Source: JAUWKC01 sp035529895 (GTDB taxonomy: Bacteria > Planctomycetota > Phycisphaerae > Sedimentisphaerales > Anaerobacaceae). From it: a stretch of 64,000 bases of DNA. Below are positions 8,339 to 16,919 of the stretch, one piece after another. The notes beneath the pieces are model-generated. The model was not told the origin of the DNA. It saw only the letters and a program-made list of their open reading frames with translations, and searched no databases. Every line of letters begins with the position of its first letter. The stretch's first letter is position 1. The stretch lies in the NCBI GenBank assembly GCA_035529895.1, contig DATKVV010000024.1, positions 54,825-118,824 of the forward strand. The letters are read 5' to 3'. The position numbers and the translations under genes are program-made.

Positions 8339-9400
8339 TTAGTCAAAGGCCTCCTCTATCCAACCGCCGGCGAGGACTCTGTTGCCGTTTTCCTGCCGAA
8401 CGTAGAAAGCGGCAAGCTGCCCCGGCGTTATGGCAAGGTCGGGCTCATCGAACTCGACCATAACCCCGTCGGCTTGCGGGATAACCGTTGCGTCTGCGCC
8501 GCTGCCATTATAGCGTATTTTCACCTCGGCGCGAAATGCCGACTGCGGCCTGTCGACCAGCCAGTTGATACGACTGGCTGAAAGCTTGCGGTGCATAACT
8601 TCTTCCTTTGGCCCGAGGGTGACCGTATTACTCTCGGCATCGATTTTCACGACGTAGTATGGTGTGCCCATAGCCACCCGGAGGCCGCGCCTCTGGCCGA
8701 TAGTAAACCTGTGCACACCGGTATGCTCCCCCAGCACTTTGCCGCTGCTGTCCACAATCTTTCCGGTACGGACAAGTTCGGGACACCGCTGTTCGAGCAC
8801 CGCCGAATAGTTGTTGTCCGGAACAAAGCATATCTCCTGAGATTCTGTCCTGTTTTCCGTGCCCAGACCGAACTTCGCTGCCAATTTGCGTGTCCGGTCC
8901 TTTGAATGAGTGCCCATCGGCAGAATCACGTTGGGCAGTACATCCTTATCGACCATCGACAATACATAAGATTGGTCTTTAGCCGAATCGGCGGCCTCGT
9001 ACAGACCGGCGTCGTTATTGTGAGCGATGATTCTTGCGTAATGCCCCGTCGCCAGCACATCTGCGCCGTTGGCACGCGCAAAATCCCACAACCTGCCGAA
9101 TTTTACGTGCCGGTTGCAGAAAACACAGGGATTGGGTGTTCGCCCCTTTTTATATTCACTGCAAAAATAATCGAGGATGTGCTCGAACTCTTCCCGAAGG
9201 TCGAGCACGTGAAGTTCTATGCCCAATTTCTTGGCAACCTCTTCGGCGTCTGACCGGGCGGCCTGTGACCGGTCGTGGGTAATCATGAATACGCCTGCAC
9301 AATCGAACCCCGCCTCCTGCAGCAGCGCCGCGGAAGTTGAACTATCCACTCCGCCGCTGATTGCAACAAGAACCTTTGTTCTATCAGCAGTCCCCGTCAT
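8339..9400 (-). CDS. mnmA: tRNA-specific 2-thiouridylase MnmA
   Basis: MnmA thiolates U34 of Lys, Glu and Gln tRNAs. The PP-loop ATP pyrophosphatase motif AISGGVDSSTSAALLQEAG is near residues 13-31. The nucleophilic Cys lies in TPNPCVFCNRHVKFG around residue 93 and the second catalytic Cys in ESQEICFVPDNNY around residue 190. The family's tRNA-binding segment GEHTGVHRFTIGQRRGL follows, and a beta-barrel C-terminal domain ends the protein. 353 residues is the usual length. It heads the minus-strand run into the LPS genes, but its role is housekeeping, so co-transcription with GT9 (68-bp gap) may be incidental. Confidence 0.95.
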   Translation of the reverse strand: MTGTADRTKVLVAISGGVDSSTSAALLQEAGFDCAGVFMITHDRSQAARSDAEEVAKKLGIELHVLDLREEFEHILDYFCSEYKKGRTPNPCVFCNRHVKFGRLWDFARANGADVLATGHYARIIAHNNDAGLYEAADSAKDQSYVLSMVDKDVLPNVILPMGTHSKDRTRKLAAKFGLGTENRTESQEICFVPDNNYSAVLEQRCPELVRTGKIVDSSGKVLGEHTGVHRFTIGQRRGLRVAMGTPYYVVKIDAESNTVTLGPKEEVMHRKLSASRINWLVDRPQSAFRAEVKIRYNGSGADATVIPQADGVMVEFDEPDLAITPGQLAAFYVRQENGNRVLAGGWIEEAFD

Positions 9401-9455
9401 TTAAGCTTTCCCCGGCAATCCAGCTACCCGGCAATACGATGTATGCTAAATGCTG

Positions 9456-11948
9456 TTAATCTTGAGGATATATAATTATGCGGTCGTGGATCACGGTTAC
9501 TAAATCGTTTTTACCGTCGCCGGTAACGTCAGAGATTTGCAGCTCTCGCGGCTCAACGCCGAACCTGCCGCGGTCATGTTTGGTTTCACGATAAGTCTTT
9601 TCCTCGAATATCTTAAAGCGCATCGCGGGAATGGGTTTTATCTGTGAATCGAGGGCGAGTATCTCAATATGGTTCCGCTTGTATTCGACCATAACAATAT
9701 CCGCTCGCCCGTCCCCATTAATGTCCCCGGCTATAAGATTGCCGTATGCACCGTCCTTTATTTGGGTATCATAGCTGAACTGCTGTTCCGGATAATGCGG
9801 CATGTTCTTATCGCTCGGCGGGGTGATAAGCGCAAATTTCTCGCTGTCGAAGAGCAAAATACTCTTGAAACCGGCGCCCGTAAGCGGTGCATATAACATC
9901 TTCAGGTGCGTTGCAGCGTTCCACTTGCCCACGTTTAATTCCTTCTCAAAACGGTAGGTCTTGTCTTGCCCGGCCTTAAGTATTTGAAGTTGACCTTTTT
10001 GCCCGTCCAGCAGCAGGATGGCGGGTCTGGCCGAGTCCTGGCCGTAAATATCAAAAGCAGCGACAGTTGATACCTGGTTCTCGGTACTCTTGGCGTTGTA
10101 TTGGTCGATAATACTCCAGGTGCTGCCTCCGGCAAAAACCAGGCTCCTTGCAAAATTATTCTGCGCCAGCAGCAGTTCTTTCCCGGCCCGGCCGTCGACA
10201 TCGGCAATACTTATTGAGCTGAGAGTGGCGTCTTTTATCAGACTGGCCTGCGCCCCCGGCGAATCAACTATTTCAAACTGTCCCTTGCGTGTTTGCCGAA
10301 CCAATATGGGAACATCGTACTGGACAAATACCAAAACATCCGGCAGCCCATCCTGGTCCACGTCAATAACTTTCAAACCGTTGGGGTTGGACGTAAGTTT
10401 CTTGAGCTCCAGAACCGGCCCCGCCTCGCTGCGCTCTTTCCAGCTTAAAAGCACGTTCTCCAGATTGCTTGCTCTCTTGCCGGCTCTAAAAGAATTATAG
10501 ATGACCCTCAGAGACCTCGTATCGTTAGCATCCTTCGATATGTAAACGCAGTCCGGACTTCCATTGCCGTCAACGTCGGCAAGCTCCATTGCCAGCGGTT
10601 CCCCCGTTAAGGCGACAGGTTTTGGGAAAGATAATCTCTCATTCTCGAACTTACTTAACCCGATTATTTTTTCCTTAACGCTCAGGACAGCAAGCTCAGC
10701 TTTGCCGTCATCGTCGATATCTGCCGGTGATACGCTGCTGATATCGGCAAAGGCGGGAAATCGGACCGGCTCGGCCAGACCCAGTCCCTTTGTTTGTTTG
10801 TAGAAAACAAGCTCTGCAGCGCCGGGCTCGCTCACCACGATATCGACAAGTCCGTCGCCGTCAAAATCGCTTGCCGCCAAATCACGCTTGGTGTTTTCTT
10901 TATCCAAAGTGAGAGGGTAAAACAAGACCGGCCAGTCGCCATCCTGTTCTTTCTCAGGGCGGAATTTATAGCAAATCAAACGCCCGCTTACGGCATCAAC
11001 CGTCAGTATCTCATCGTCCCCCGAACCGTCCAGGTCATAAAGCTGTAATGCGTAAGGCCTCTCGATAAAATACTGTACCTGCGGCCCAAGTTGTCCCGTT
11101 TCAAGCCCGAACCGCACGCGCAACGGCTTTTCATTGTCACTTGTTACAAGGACCAGGTCGTTTATCCTGTCCCCATTCAAATCGCCCACCCTTATGCCCA
11201 GAGTCGTCGCGGTGGTGGGGTACTTCACCGGCTCGGCCAGTGAGCCGTCTTTTTTCTGCAAAACGATGTATACGGCATCCCGCCCGGCCAGAGCCAGGTC
11301 CTTCGCCCCGTCATTGTTGAGGTCGGCGCAGACCAGGGCATCGGAATTCATAAGACCGTCTTCAATCTCGATTTTTTTCCTCGTGCGCCAGTCCAGCGTC
11401 TTTGGCTTGGCGGTTTCTGTCTCGCTGCTTTTTTGCAGTATCACGTACAGACCCTTCGGCTCTCCGTAAAAAGCCAAGTCCGGCATCCCGTCTGAGTTCA
11501 AATCCCGGCAGACAAAACTGAAAACCTTCTGCGAGATTGGTACGCTCTGCTTCTCAAAACGGGTAGGGGGGCTGATTTGATTTATATCCACGTCTACAGG
11601 GTCAACCGCCAGGGCTGTTTCGCCGGGCCCCACGGCCTCTTTTTGTAGCAGCAGCTCAATCGCAGCCTTCGTGTTGTTAACGACTGCGATATCACTGCGG
11701 CCGTCGCCGTTCAAATCGATAATCCTGAGGTCCTTTATACCCCAGTCGGACTTGATAATCTCCATTTCCCCAAATCCGTAGTATGCCGAGATGTCGTTAG
11801 GCTCGGGATTTGAGTTAACCCCCTCTGCCCGTACGTTGGCCGGTCCTTTTGCAATTCCCGTACAGGAGGGGGTTCCATTGCCGAAAACCGCAATGGCAAA
11901 AACAACCGTGATTACTGTCTTAAGTGGCCGCAAAACAAAGTCCTCCAT
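9456..11948 (-). CDS. Exported FG-GAP/VCBS repeat protein
   Basis: An 830-residue protein with an N-terminal hydrophobic signal segment (residues 8-25) and about twelve FG-GAP-type repeats with Ca2+-binding D-x-N/D-x-D-G loops: DLNGDGRSDIAVV, DLNSDGMPDLAF, DLNNDGAKDLAL, DLNGDRINDLVL, DLDGSGDDEILTV, DFDGDGLVDIVV, DIDDDGKAELAVL, DVDGNGSPDCVY, DVDQDGLPDVLV, DVDGRAGKELLLA, DINGDGRADIVMV and DVTGDGKNDLVTV. These fold as beta-propeller blades, so two propellers are likely. Such proteins are abundant in planctomycetes and act outside the cytoplasm in binding or adhesion; no catalytic domain is visible. The start ATG has a weak ribosome-binding site. Function unknown. Confidence 0.8.
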   Translation of the reverse strand: MEDFVLRPLKTVITVVFAIAVFGNGTPSCTGIAKGPANVRAEGVNSNPEPNDISAYYGFGEMEIIKSDWGIKDLRIIDLNGDGRSDIAVVNNTKAAIELLLQKEAVGPGETALAVDPVDVDINQISPPTRFEKQSVPISQKVFSFVCRDLNSDGMPDLAFYGEPKGLYVILQKSSETETAKPKTLDWRTRKKIEIEDGLMNSDALVCADLNNDGAKDLALAGRDAVYIVLQKKDGSLAEPVKYPTTATTLGIRVGDLNGDRINDLVLVTSDNEKPLRVRFGLETGQLGPQVQYFIERPYALQLYDLDGSGDDEILTVDAVSGRLICYKFRPEKEQDGDWPVLFYPLTLDKENTKRDLAASDFDGDGLVDIVVSEPGAAELVFYKQTKGLGLAEPVRFPAFADISSVSPADIDDDGKAELAVLSVKEKIIGLSKFENERLSFPKPVALTGEPLAMELADVDGNGSPDCVYISKDANDTRSLRVIYNSFRAGKRASNLENVLLSWKERSEAGPVLELKKLTSNPNGLKVIDVDQDGLPDVLVFVQYDVPILVRQTRKGQFEIVDSPGAQASLIKDATLSSISIADVDGRAGKELLLAQNNFARSLVFAGGSTWSIIDQYNAKSTENQVSTVAAFDIYGQDSARPAILLLDGQKGQLQILKAGQDKTYRFEKELNVGKWNAATHLKMLYAPLTGAGFKSILLFDSEKFALITPPSDKNMPHYPEQQFSYDTQIKDGAYGNLIAGDINGDGRADIVMVEYKRNHIEILALDSQIKPIPAMRFKIFEEKTYRETKHDRGRFGVEPRELQISDVTGDGKNDLVTVIHDRIIIYPQD

Positions 11949-12312
11949 GCTAAATCTAACGTTCTATCCATATAACCACTATATCTTATTGCCGGCTCAA
12001 ATCAATGATTTTATGACGGGCGGCTCTTTGTGTGTACTCGTTTGGTCACCGGACGAGGCCAAATCGGGCTTCTGGATTACAGCTTGCCGTGTCTGTAAGG
12101 GTGCGATGAATTGCCATTCTGGCCCTGGTTTTGGACTTTTATTGAAGGCAGATGAGCGATCCTGGAATTGTCTGTTTCCACGTACAACTGCGGCAAGAGC
12201 GGTGTCCGGCTGTGTAATTCAGGGAATAGGCGTGGGGAAAACCCCGGCCACTGGGCGTCGCAAACGATGTACACAAATCCTTTTTGGCTTGGTAAAGCGG
12301 GAAAGTCAGGTT
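11949..12312. other. Intergenic stretch, no gene recognised
   Basis: 364 bases between the FG-GAP gene and the glycine-zipper gene. A plus-strand reading frame crosses it but starts inside the FG-GAP gene antisense and shows no recognisable motif or ribosome-binding site. I see no tRNA, repeat or clear terminator. It presumably carries the promoter of the FG-GAP gene. Confidence 0.5.
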
Positions 12313-12738
12313 CTAAAACCCGTAAACCGGCCTGAGCTGCTCTTCGGTCGGTAGCTGCTGGTATTGTTCACCTTTTGGGCCGGTATAGACACACCCTTTC
12401 TTCCTTAGCTCTACCGGTGTGATTGAGCCGTTGCTGTTGGTGATTTCGACCACTACCTTCTCTTGTCCCTTGCACCCGCAGTCCTTTGGCTGCTCTCCTT
12501 TGGCGAGCTGGTCGGTTTGCTTGACAAGCTCACCGGCGCCGAGAATACCAGCCCCTAAGAGAGCGCCCGCTGCCGTCTCACCGGATTGATATCCTATTAT
12601 TCCGCCGACTGCTCCGCCCAGCAGTGCTGCGTTGTAAATCGGGCTCAAGAGCAGCCCCCCACAACCGCTGCAAACCGCAAGTACCAAAGCCCCAGCCAGA
12701 ACCATAAGTATTGTGGTCTTTCTGTCTGCCCGTTTCAT
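12313..12738 (-). CDS. Small glycine-zipper lipoprotein
   Basis: 141 residues. From ATG 12738 (MKRADRKTTILMVLAGALVLAV) a signal peptide leads to a lipobox-like AVCSGCGG, so lipid attachment at a Cys near residue 22-25 is likely. A glycine-zipper segment follows (LLGGAVGGIIGYQSGETAAGALLGAGILGAG), of the kind that inserts in or spans the outer membrane in SlyB/Omp-like proteins, then a Cys-rich GCGC-type stretch (KDCGCKGQ) and a hydrophilic tail. ATG 12738 is preferred over a longer frame because GGAG lies about 9 nt upstream and the signal peptide starts there. A -10/-35 pair lies 50 bp upstream. Role unknown; an envelope structural function is a guess. Confidence 0.7.
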   Translation of the reverse strand: MKRADRKTTILMVLAGALVLAVCSGCGGLLLSPIYNAALLGGAVGGIIGYQSGETAAGALLGAGILGAGELVKQTDQLAKGEQPKDCGCKGQEKVVVEITNSNGSITPVELRKKGCVYTGPKGEQYQQLPTEEQLRPVYGF

Positions 12739-12787
12739 CCTGTTTTTCTCCAACCGGACAGTATCTTTCTGCCCTGCAACTCGATTC

Positions 12788-12815
12788 ATTATATATAGAC
12801 GTTGTTTTTGAGCAA
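12788..12815 (-). promoter_or_regulatory. Sigma70-type promoter of the glycine-zipper gene
   Basis: The minus strand reads TTGCTC, 16 nt, TATAAT. The -10 is a perfect consensus and the spacing is acceptable; the start codon lies about 50 bp downstream. Predicted only by motif. Confidence 0.5.
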
Positions 12816-12935
12816 TATGTTACATATTTTTTGATTTTTTTTGGAGAATTCCAGCGTAGGGCCAGGATAGAAAGCTGATGCAGCAATATTCCGGACTTCA
12901 GCAGAATATAGAGGGAGGTGGCTGTGGGTTTGGTT

Positions 12936-14543
12936 CTATCGAACTCTGTCCTGGATGGCGGCGAGGAGTTTTTCATCTACCGCCACCCCCAGCTCCTGGG
13001 CTATTCTTATGTGCTCCAATGCCAGATTGTACTTTTCCAGCCGGTAGTATCCATAGGCAAGTCCGTTATGGGCATCGCCCATGCTTGGCTCCAAGCGAAT
13101 TGCTTCTCTGTACTCGGCAACTGCCTTCTGATAATTGCCTTTGTTGATGTATGCCGTTCCCAGGTTGTAGTAAATGGTCGCATCATCGGGCTTTATCTGA
13201 ATCGCTTTATCATACTGTTCTATCGCGGCGTCGAATTTCTCTTTTCTGACATAGGCGTTGCCCAGATTGACCAAAGCGCCGAGCATGTCCGGCTCAATGT
13301 ACAAGACTCTCCTGTATTGCTCGATTTCGTCGTCGAGCAGACCCATCTTGTTATAACAAAGCCCCAGTCCGTAATACGCCAGGGCCAAGTCCGATTTCAT
13401 CGCGAGGGCCTTCTCGTATTGAGGTATCGCTTTTTCACAATCACCCATCTGGCGATAAACGTCGCCCAACCAGCTATACAGGCTGCTGTCTTTGGGCTGC
13501 AGAGCAATCGCGCGTCTCAACTGGCCTATCGCCTGCCCGAACATTTCCTGCTTGCAGTAAGCCGTGGCCAGATTCTTGTATGTATCTATAATATTCGCGT
13601 CCAGTTTCAGCGAAAGGTGGTATTCATCGATTGCGTCCCGCAGCCAGCCTCGCTCGGTGTAAGCGTTGCCAAGGTTGAGATGACTCTTGGCATCGTCCGG
13701 CTTGATTTTCAACGCCGAACGGTACTCGTAGATTGCGTCGTTTACCCGGCCTTTCCTGAGGTAAATGTTACCGAGATTCATGTGTGACTCGGCGAGCGAC
13801 GGATTTATCTGGACCGCTCTTTCGAGAGCCGTCAGGGCAGAGTCGATATTGCCGACCTCGCTGTAAGTATTTCCCAGATTATTAAGCAGACAGCCGAGCG
13901 TCTGGATTTTATTGAGGTTTTGCATATAAATGCTGTCTCGCCTGGTCTGCGGCACCTTGAACTTTTCTATGTAGTGCTCGTCGTCGGCGGTCCCGCCTGC
14001 GCTTGTGGTTTCGATATTGAAACGTACTTGCCCGTCGTCGTATCTGACAAAAAAGTGCCCCGGCGCAACCACCCCGTATACGGGCAGTCCCAGCCGTTCA
14101 GCAATCGCCAGGTAGAGAATCGAAAGACTCAGACAGTACCCACGTTTCTTGTCCAGAACCGAGTGCAGGAACAAATCATTGGGGTCGCTTATCTCCGGCA
14201 CTGACGCAAATCCCAATTCTTTAAAAAGGTACTCATTTATTACTCTGATGGCCCTATGGTCCGTCGGAAGTCCCGCGGCCTTAAGCCTGTCACGAATCTC
14301 AAAAGCCATGTCATCCAGTCTCGACAGGTATCTTCGTCCGTAAACCAGGTCGCTCCAGTACTCCGAGACTATCAGAGCGGCGGTAGCCAGGTCAACCTCG
14401 TCCTCTCGGAGTCGCAGGACCTGCTCAAGCGACTTTGCATAAAGCCCCCTTTTGCCGTCGTTGGCCAGCGGCTCATCCGCGCCCGCACATACCGCCGCGG
14501 CAGAAAACAGAACGCACAGGCTTGTCAATATAAACTTTTTCAT
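12936..14543 (-). CDS. SirB1/transglutaminase-like domain with nine TPRs
   Basis: 535 residues: signal peptide (MKKFILTSLCVLFSAAAVCA), then a SirB1-type transglutaminase-like domain (about 35-205). This domain contains KKRGYCLSLSILYLAIAERL with the candidate nucleophile Cys, followed by APGHFFVRY with the His. About nine tetratricopeptide repeats fill residues 220-530 (LGNTYSEVGNIDSALTALE, LGNIYLRKGRVNDAIYEY and so on). The Cys-His arrangement is intact, but many SirB1 relatives are thought to be non-catalytic, so enzymatic activity is uncertain. The exported location and long TPR superhelix suggest a periplasmic scaffold or peptidase/cross-linker. It follows the MATE gene after a strong hairpin. 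No partner can be named. Confidence 0.85.
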   Translation of the reverse strand: MKKFILTSLCVLFSAAAVCAGADEPLANDGKRGLYAKSLEQVLRLREDEVDLATAALIVSEYWSDLVYGRRYLSRLDDMAFEIRDRLKAAGLPTDHRAIRVINEYLFKELGFASVPEISDPNDLFLHSVLDKKRGYCLSLSILYLAIAERLGLPVYGVVAPGHFFVRYDDGQVRFNIETTSAGGTADDEHYIEKFKVPQTRRDSIYMQNLNKIQTLGCLLNNLGNTYSEVGNIDSALTALERAVQINPSLAESHMNLGNIYLRKGRVNDAIYEYRSALKIKPDDAKSHLNLGNAYTERGWLRDAIDEYHLSLKLDANIIDTYKNLATAYCKQEMFGQAIGQLRRAIALQPKDSSLYSWLGDVYRQMGDCEKAIPQYEKALAMKSDLALAYYGLGLCYNKMGLLDDEIEQYRRVLYIEPDMLGALVNLGNAYVRKEKFDAAIEQYDKAIQIKPDDATIYYNLGTAYINKGNYQKAVAEYREAIRLEPSMGDAHNGLAYGYYRLEKYNLALEHIRIAQELGVAVDEKLLAAIQDRVR

Positions 14544-14571
14544 AACTTTTACTATACTATTCTACAACTAT

Positions 14572-14596
14572 GCCCCTTTGTATTCAATAAAGGGGC
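14572..14596. other. Strong hairpin between the MATE and TPR genes
   Basis: A perfect 8-bp stem GCCCCTTT/AAAGGGGC with a 9-nt loop lies in the 60-bp gap between two minus-strand genes. There is no T-run after it on the minus strand, so it is not a classical intrinsic terminator. It could be an mRNA end or processing structure after the MATE gene. Confidence 0.4.
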
Positions 14597-14603
14597 GGGC
14601 ATA

Positions 14604-16073
14604 TTATTCGACCACCGCTCCAATCTCGACCGGCGCCCCAAGGGGCCGGTGCCTGAACAAGTCTATTTGCATCCAGCGGTTGCTCTTGAATCTCCAGCAG
14701 TTTGCCACTCCCCCGAAAACAATCTTGGCCGTGGCGGCTATCCAGGGCCCCAATGCGCCGAGTTGTGGAAAAATCTTTACCATGCAAAAGCCGCCCGCTC
14801 CCAATATAAGCGCCGCCGCCACCGCCTCAACGGCAGCCAGCCACACGGTGTCTCCCGCCCCTCGCAAAGCGCCGTAATAAATAATCAGAACCGCGTCGAA
14901 AAGCTGGAATATCGCTGCACAAATCAAAAGATCAATGCCAATCTCAATCACCTTACCGTCCGAAGTCCAAAACGCCATAAGTCCTTTTCTGAATATGAAA
15001 AAGCAAACGCCCACTAACCCCATGTAGAAAAGTGCGACCCGTAAACAAACGCCGGTCTGTCTGATTGCCAAATCGCATCTTCTCCTGCCGATTGACTTGC
15101 CGACCGCAGCGGTTAAAGCCGTCCCGATGCCGACAATTGGCATAAATGAAACCCTTATGCACGACCAGACCGCGCTGGTCGCCGCCAGATGTTCTTTGCC
15201 GAATCGTCCTACCAGGCCGAACAGAATCAGTCCCCAGAACGCAATATTCACCATCAACCCGAATCCGGCAGGAAAACCGACTTTTACAATATCCAACATT
15301 CTGCCGAAATCGACATGCAGAGTGCGTCTGCCACCGAAGGTTCTGCTTACCTGCCCTGTCAGGAACATAAACATCCCGATTACTGCACCGACTGCCAGTC
15401 CGATGAACGTCCCCCAGCCCGCACCTGCAATACCCATCCGTGGAAAACCCAGCTTGCCGAAAATCAGCACGTAATTGGCTGCCACATTGACCACCTGCCC
15501 CGCCAGGGCCGCATACATCGTTATAATCGGACGATGAATCCCCATAAAAAACTGGCTGCACGACCACGTGAATACCACGATAAATTGTGAATAGAGCATA
15601 ATCCGCAGATACACAACCTCCATACCGATAATCTCGACCGGCTGGCCCATGGCCTTGAACATCGCCGGCGCCAAAGGCCACATGATTGCCAGCGTCACCG
15701 CCGAGAAAGCAAGTCCCATATATATGACCTGCCAGCAGTAACTCGAACAGTCCTTTTTGTTACCGCGGCCGAGACTTTGACTGACAAAGGTGCTGACGAT
15801 TGTTATCACGCCCAGCGCAAAACTTGAGGGCATGAAACTGAGAAATCCGGCCGGCAGAATTGCAGCCAGCTCGTTGGTCCCCAGCTCCGCGACCATACGT
15901 ACGTCCACGAACTGCATAATCGTGAAGGAAATATTAGTTATGACCATCGGCCACGCCAGCTTCAGCATGTACTTTAGCGACGTCTCCTCTGCCGATAGAC
16001 TTGGACCGTCGTTTTGTGCCCCGTTCACAGGACTGGGTTCGGTATGTGTGACTAAATGTGATTTATCCGTCAT
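14604..16073 (-). CDS. MATE-family efflux transporter
   Basis: 489 residues with about twelve predicted membrane segments in two six-helix halves, the layout of MATE (NorM/DinF) cation-coupled drug exporters. The first half contains LAWPMVITNISFTIMQFVDV and LGTNELAAILPAGF, typical of helix 1-2 of the family; the second half repeats the scheme at KVGFPAGFGLMVNIAFWG. A hydrophilic N-terminal extension of about 35 residues precedes helix 1. It starts 15 bp after the DUF167 gene, so the two are probably co-transcribed. The substrate and coupling ion cannot be inferred. Confidence 0.9.
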   Translation of the reverse strand: MTDKSHLVTHTEPSPVNGAQNDGPSLSAEETSLKYMLKLAWPMVITNISFTIMQFVDVRMVAELGTNELAAILPAGFLSFMPSSFALGVITIVSTFVSQSLGRGNKKDCSSYCWQVIYMGLAFSAVTLAIMWPLAPAMFKAMGQPVEIIGMEVVYLRIMLYSQFIVVFTWSCSQFFMGIHRPIITMYAALAGQVVNVAANYVLIFGKLGFPRMGIAGAGWGTFIGLAVGAVIGMFMFLTGQVSRTFGGRRTLHVDFGRMLDIVKVGFPAGFGLMVNIAFWGLILFGLVGRFGKEHLAATSAVWSCIRVSFMPIVGIGTALTAAVGKSIGRRRCDLAIRQTGVCLRVALFYMGLVGVCFFIFRKGLMAFWTSDGKVIEIGIDLLICAAIFQLFDAVLIIYYGALRGAGDTVWLAAVEAVAAALILGAGGFCMVKIFPQLGALGPWIAATAKIVFGGVANCWRFKSNRWMQIDLFRHRPLGAPVEIGAVVE

Positions 16074-16088
16074 TTATCCGGGCCTTAT

Positions 16089-16385
16089 TCATTCAAGTTT
16101 AAGTCTCTCCAGCAGCATCTGGCCCGATATGCCCAAGACCTGCACGCTCTTGACCGGATTCGTCTGCCCTGAAATTATGCTGATGGCATTCTTTTTCACG
16201 GCGAGTTTTCTCGCCAAAAACTCGACCAAGCACTTATTAGCTTTTCCCTTCTCCGGTGCGGCCGAAACCTTAATCTTCAGCATCTCGCCGAGCAGCCCGC
16301 AGACACATGTTTGGCTGCCGCCCGGTACGACCTTTGCCTCAAAAACCACCCCGCCGTCCACTTCTCGGATTGTCAGATTAGCCAT
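16089..16385 (-). CDS. DUF167 (YggU-type) small conserved protein
   Basis: 98 residues of the DUF167/YggU family: VFEAKVVPGGSQTCVCGL near the start, then LKIKVSAAPEKGKANKCLVEFLA, the family's most conserved stretch, and a C-terminal ISIISGQTNPVKSVQVLG. Members fold as a small alpha/beta domain; no function is established. In many genomes the gene sits beside housekeeping genes; here it precedes the MATE exporter by 15 bp. The ATG lacks a clear ribosome-binding site. Confidence 0.85.
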   Translation of the reverse strand: MANLTIREVDGGVVFEAKVVPGGSQTCVCGLLGEMLKIKVSAAPEKGKANKCLVEFLARKLAVKKNAISIISGQTNPVKSVQVLGISGQMLLERLKLE

Positions 16386-16439
16386 AAACCCGCAGTCGCA
16401 GCCTGTTTTCCCCCGACCCTGCCTTTTTCAATCTACTTG

Positions 16440-16736
16440 TTATTGTTCCCTGATGTTCGTGCCGATTGCCAGTTGCACGTACTTTTCAATCTGCTCGGCA
16501 AGCTCATTGAGCGACGCAAGCTGAAAATCTTCGTAGTGTCCGCCCAAGAACTCACCGCTCAGCGCCTTCTTGAATAATCTGACACGAATGACAGCCGGCT
16601 CATCCCGTGAGCTGCTGAAATCGCCGGCCTTATGCTCGGTCAGCTCGACGCGCCAGTCCTCGCTTATAAAAACCAGGCATTTACCTGTAAAAACCGCCGT
16701 GGGAAAATAATCACGTAATAGCCTCAACGTTTCCAT
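16440..16736 (-). CDS. Hypothetical small protein
   Basis: 98 residues, not recognised. ATG 16736 follows GAGAGGCAAAA, a plausible ribosome-binding site, and is preferred over an in-frame TTG at 16787. The sequence is mixed alpha/beta with a central basic-hydrophobic strand (TAVFTGKCLVFISEDW) and an acidic, helical C-terminus (LASLNELAEQIEKYVQLAI). No signal peptide, membrane segment or metal motif is visible. It lies just upstream of the DUF167-MATE pair on the same strand. Confidence 0.6.
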   Translation of the reverse strand: METLRLLRDYFPTAVFTGKCLVFISEDWRVELTEHKAGDFSSSRDEPAVIRVRLFKKALSGEFLGGHYEDFQLASLNELAEQIEKYVQLAIGTNIREQ

Positions 16737-16919
16737 TTTTGCCTCTCGGATTCCCCTGAGTATGGCATGAGAATCCAGATGTACCAATGTCCAGGCTTCC
16801 TATATTACCAAAGACGACGCTGAATGCACTATCTTATTTGCTGGAATCGTAATGAAAGCGGATTATTCCACCTCTTCGTTCTGGCCCAGGTTGCGCGAAA
16901 TTACTTCGCTTGCACAAAA

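Noticed and set aside
11791..12354. 187-residue plus-strand open frame
   Set aside because: It starts inside the FG-GAP gene antisense, has no ribosome-binding site and contains no recognisable motif.
16893..16909. GCGAA/TTCGC hairpin after the MGH1-type hydrolase gene as a terminator
   Set aside because: The stem is only 5 bp and no T-run follows.
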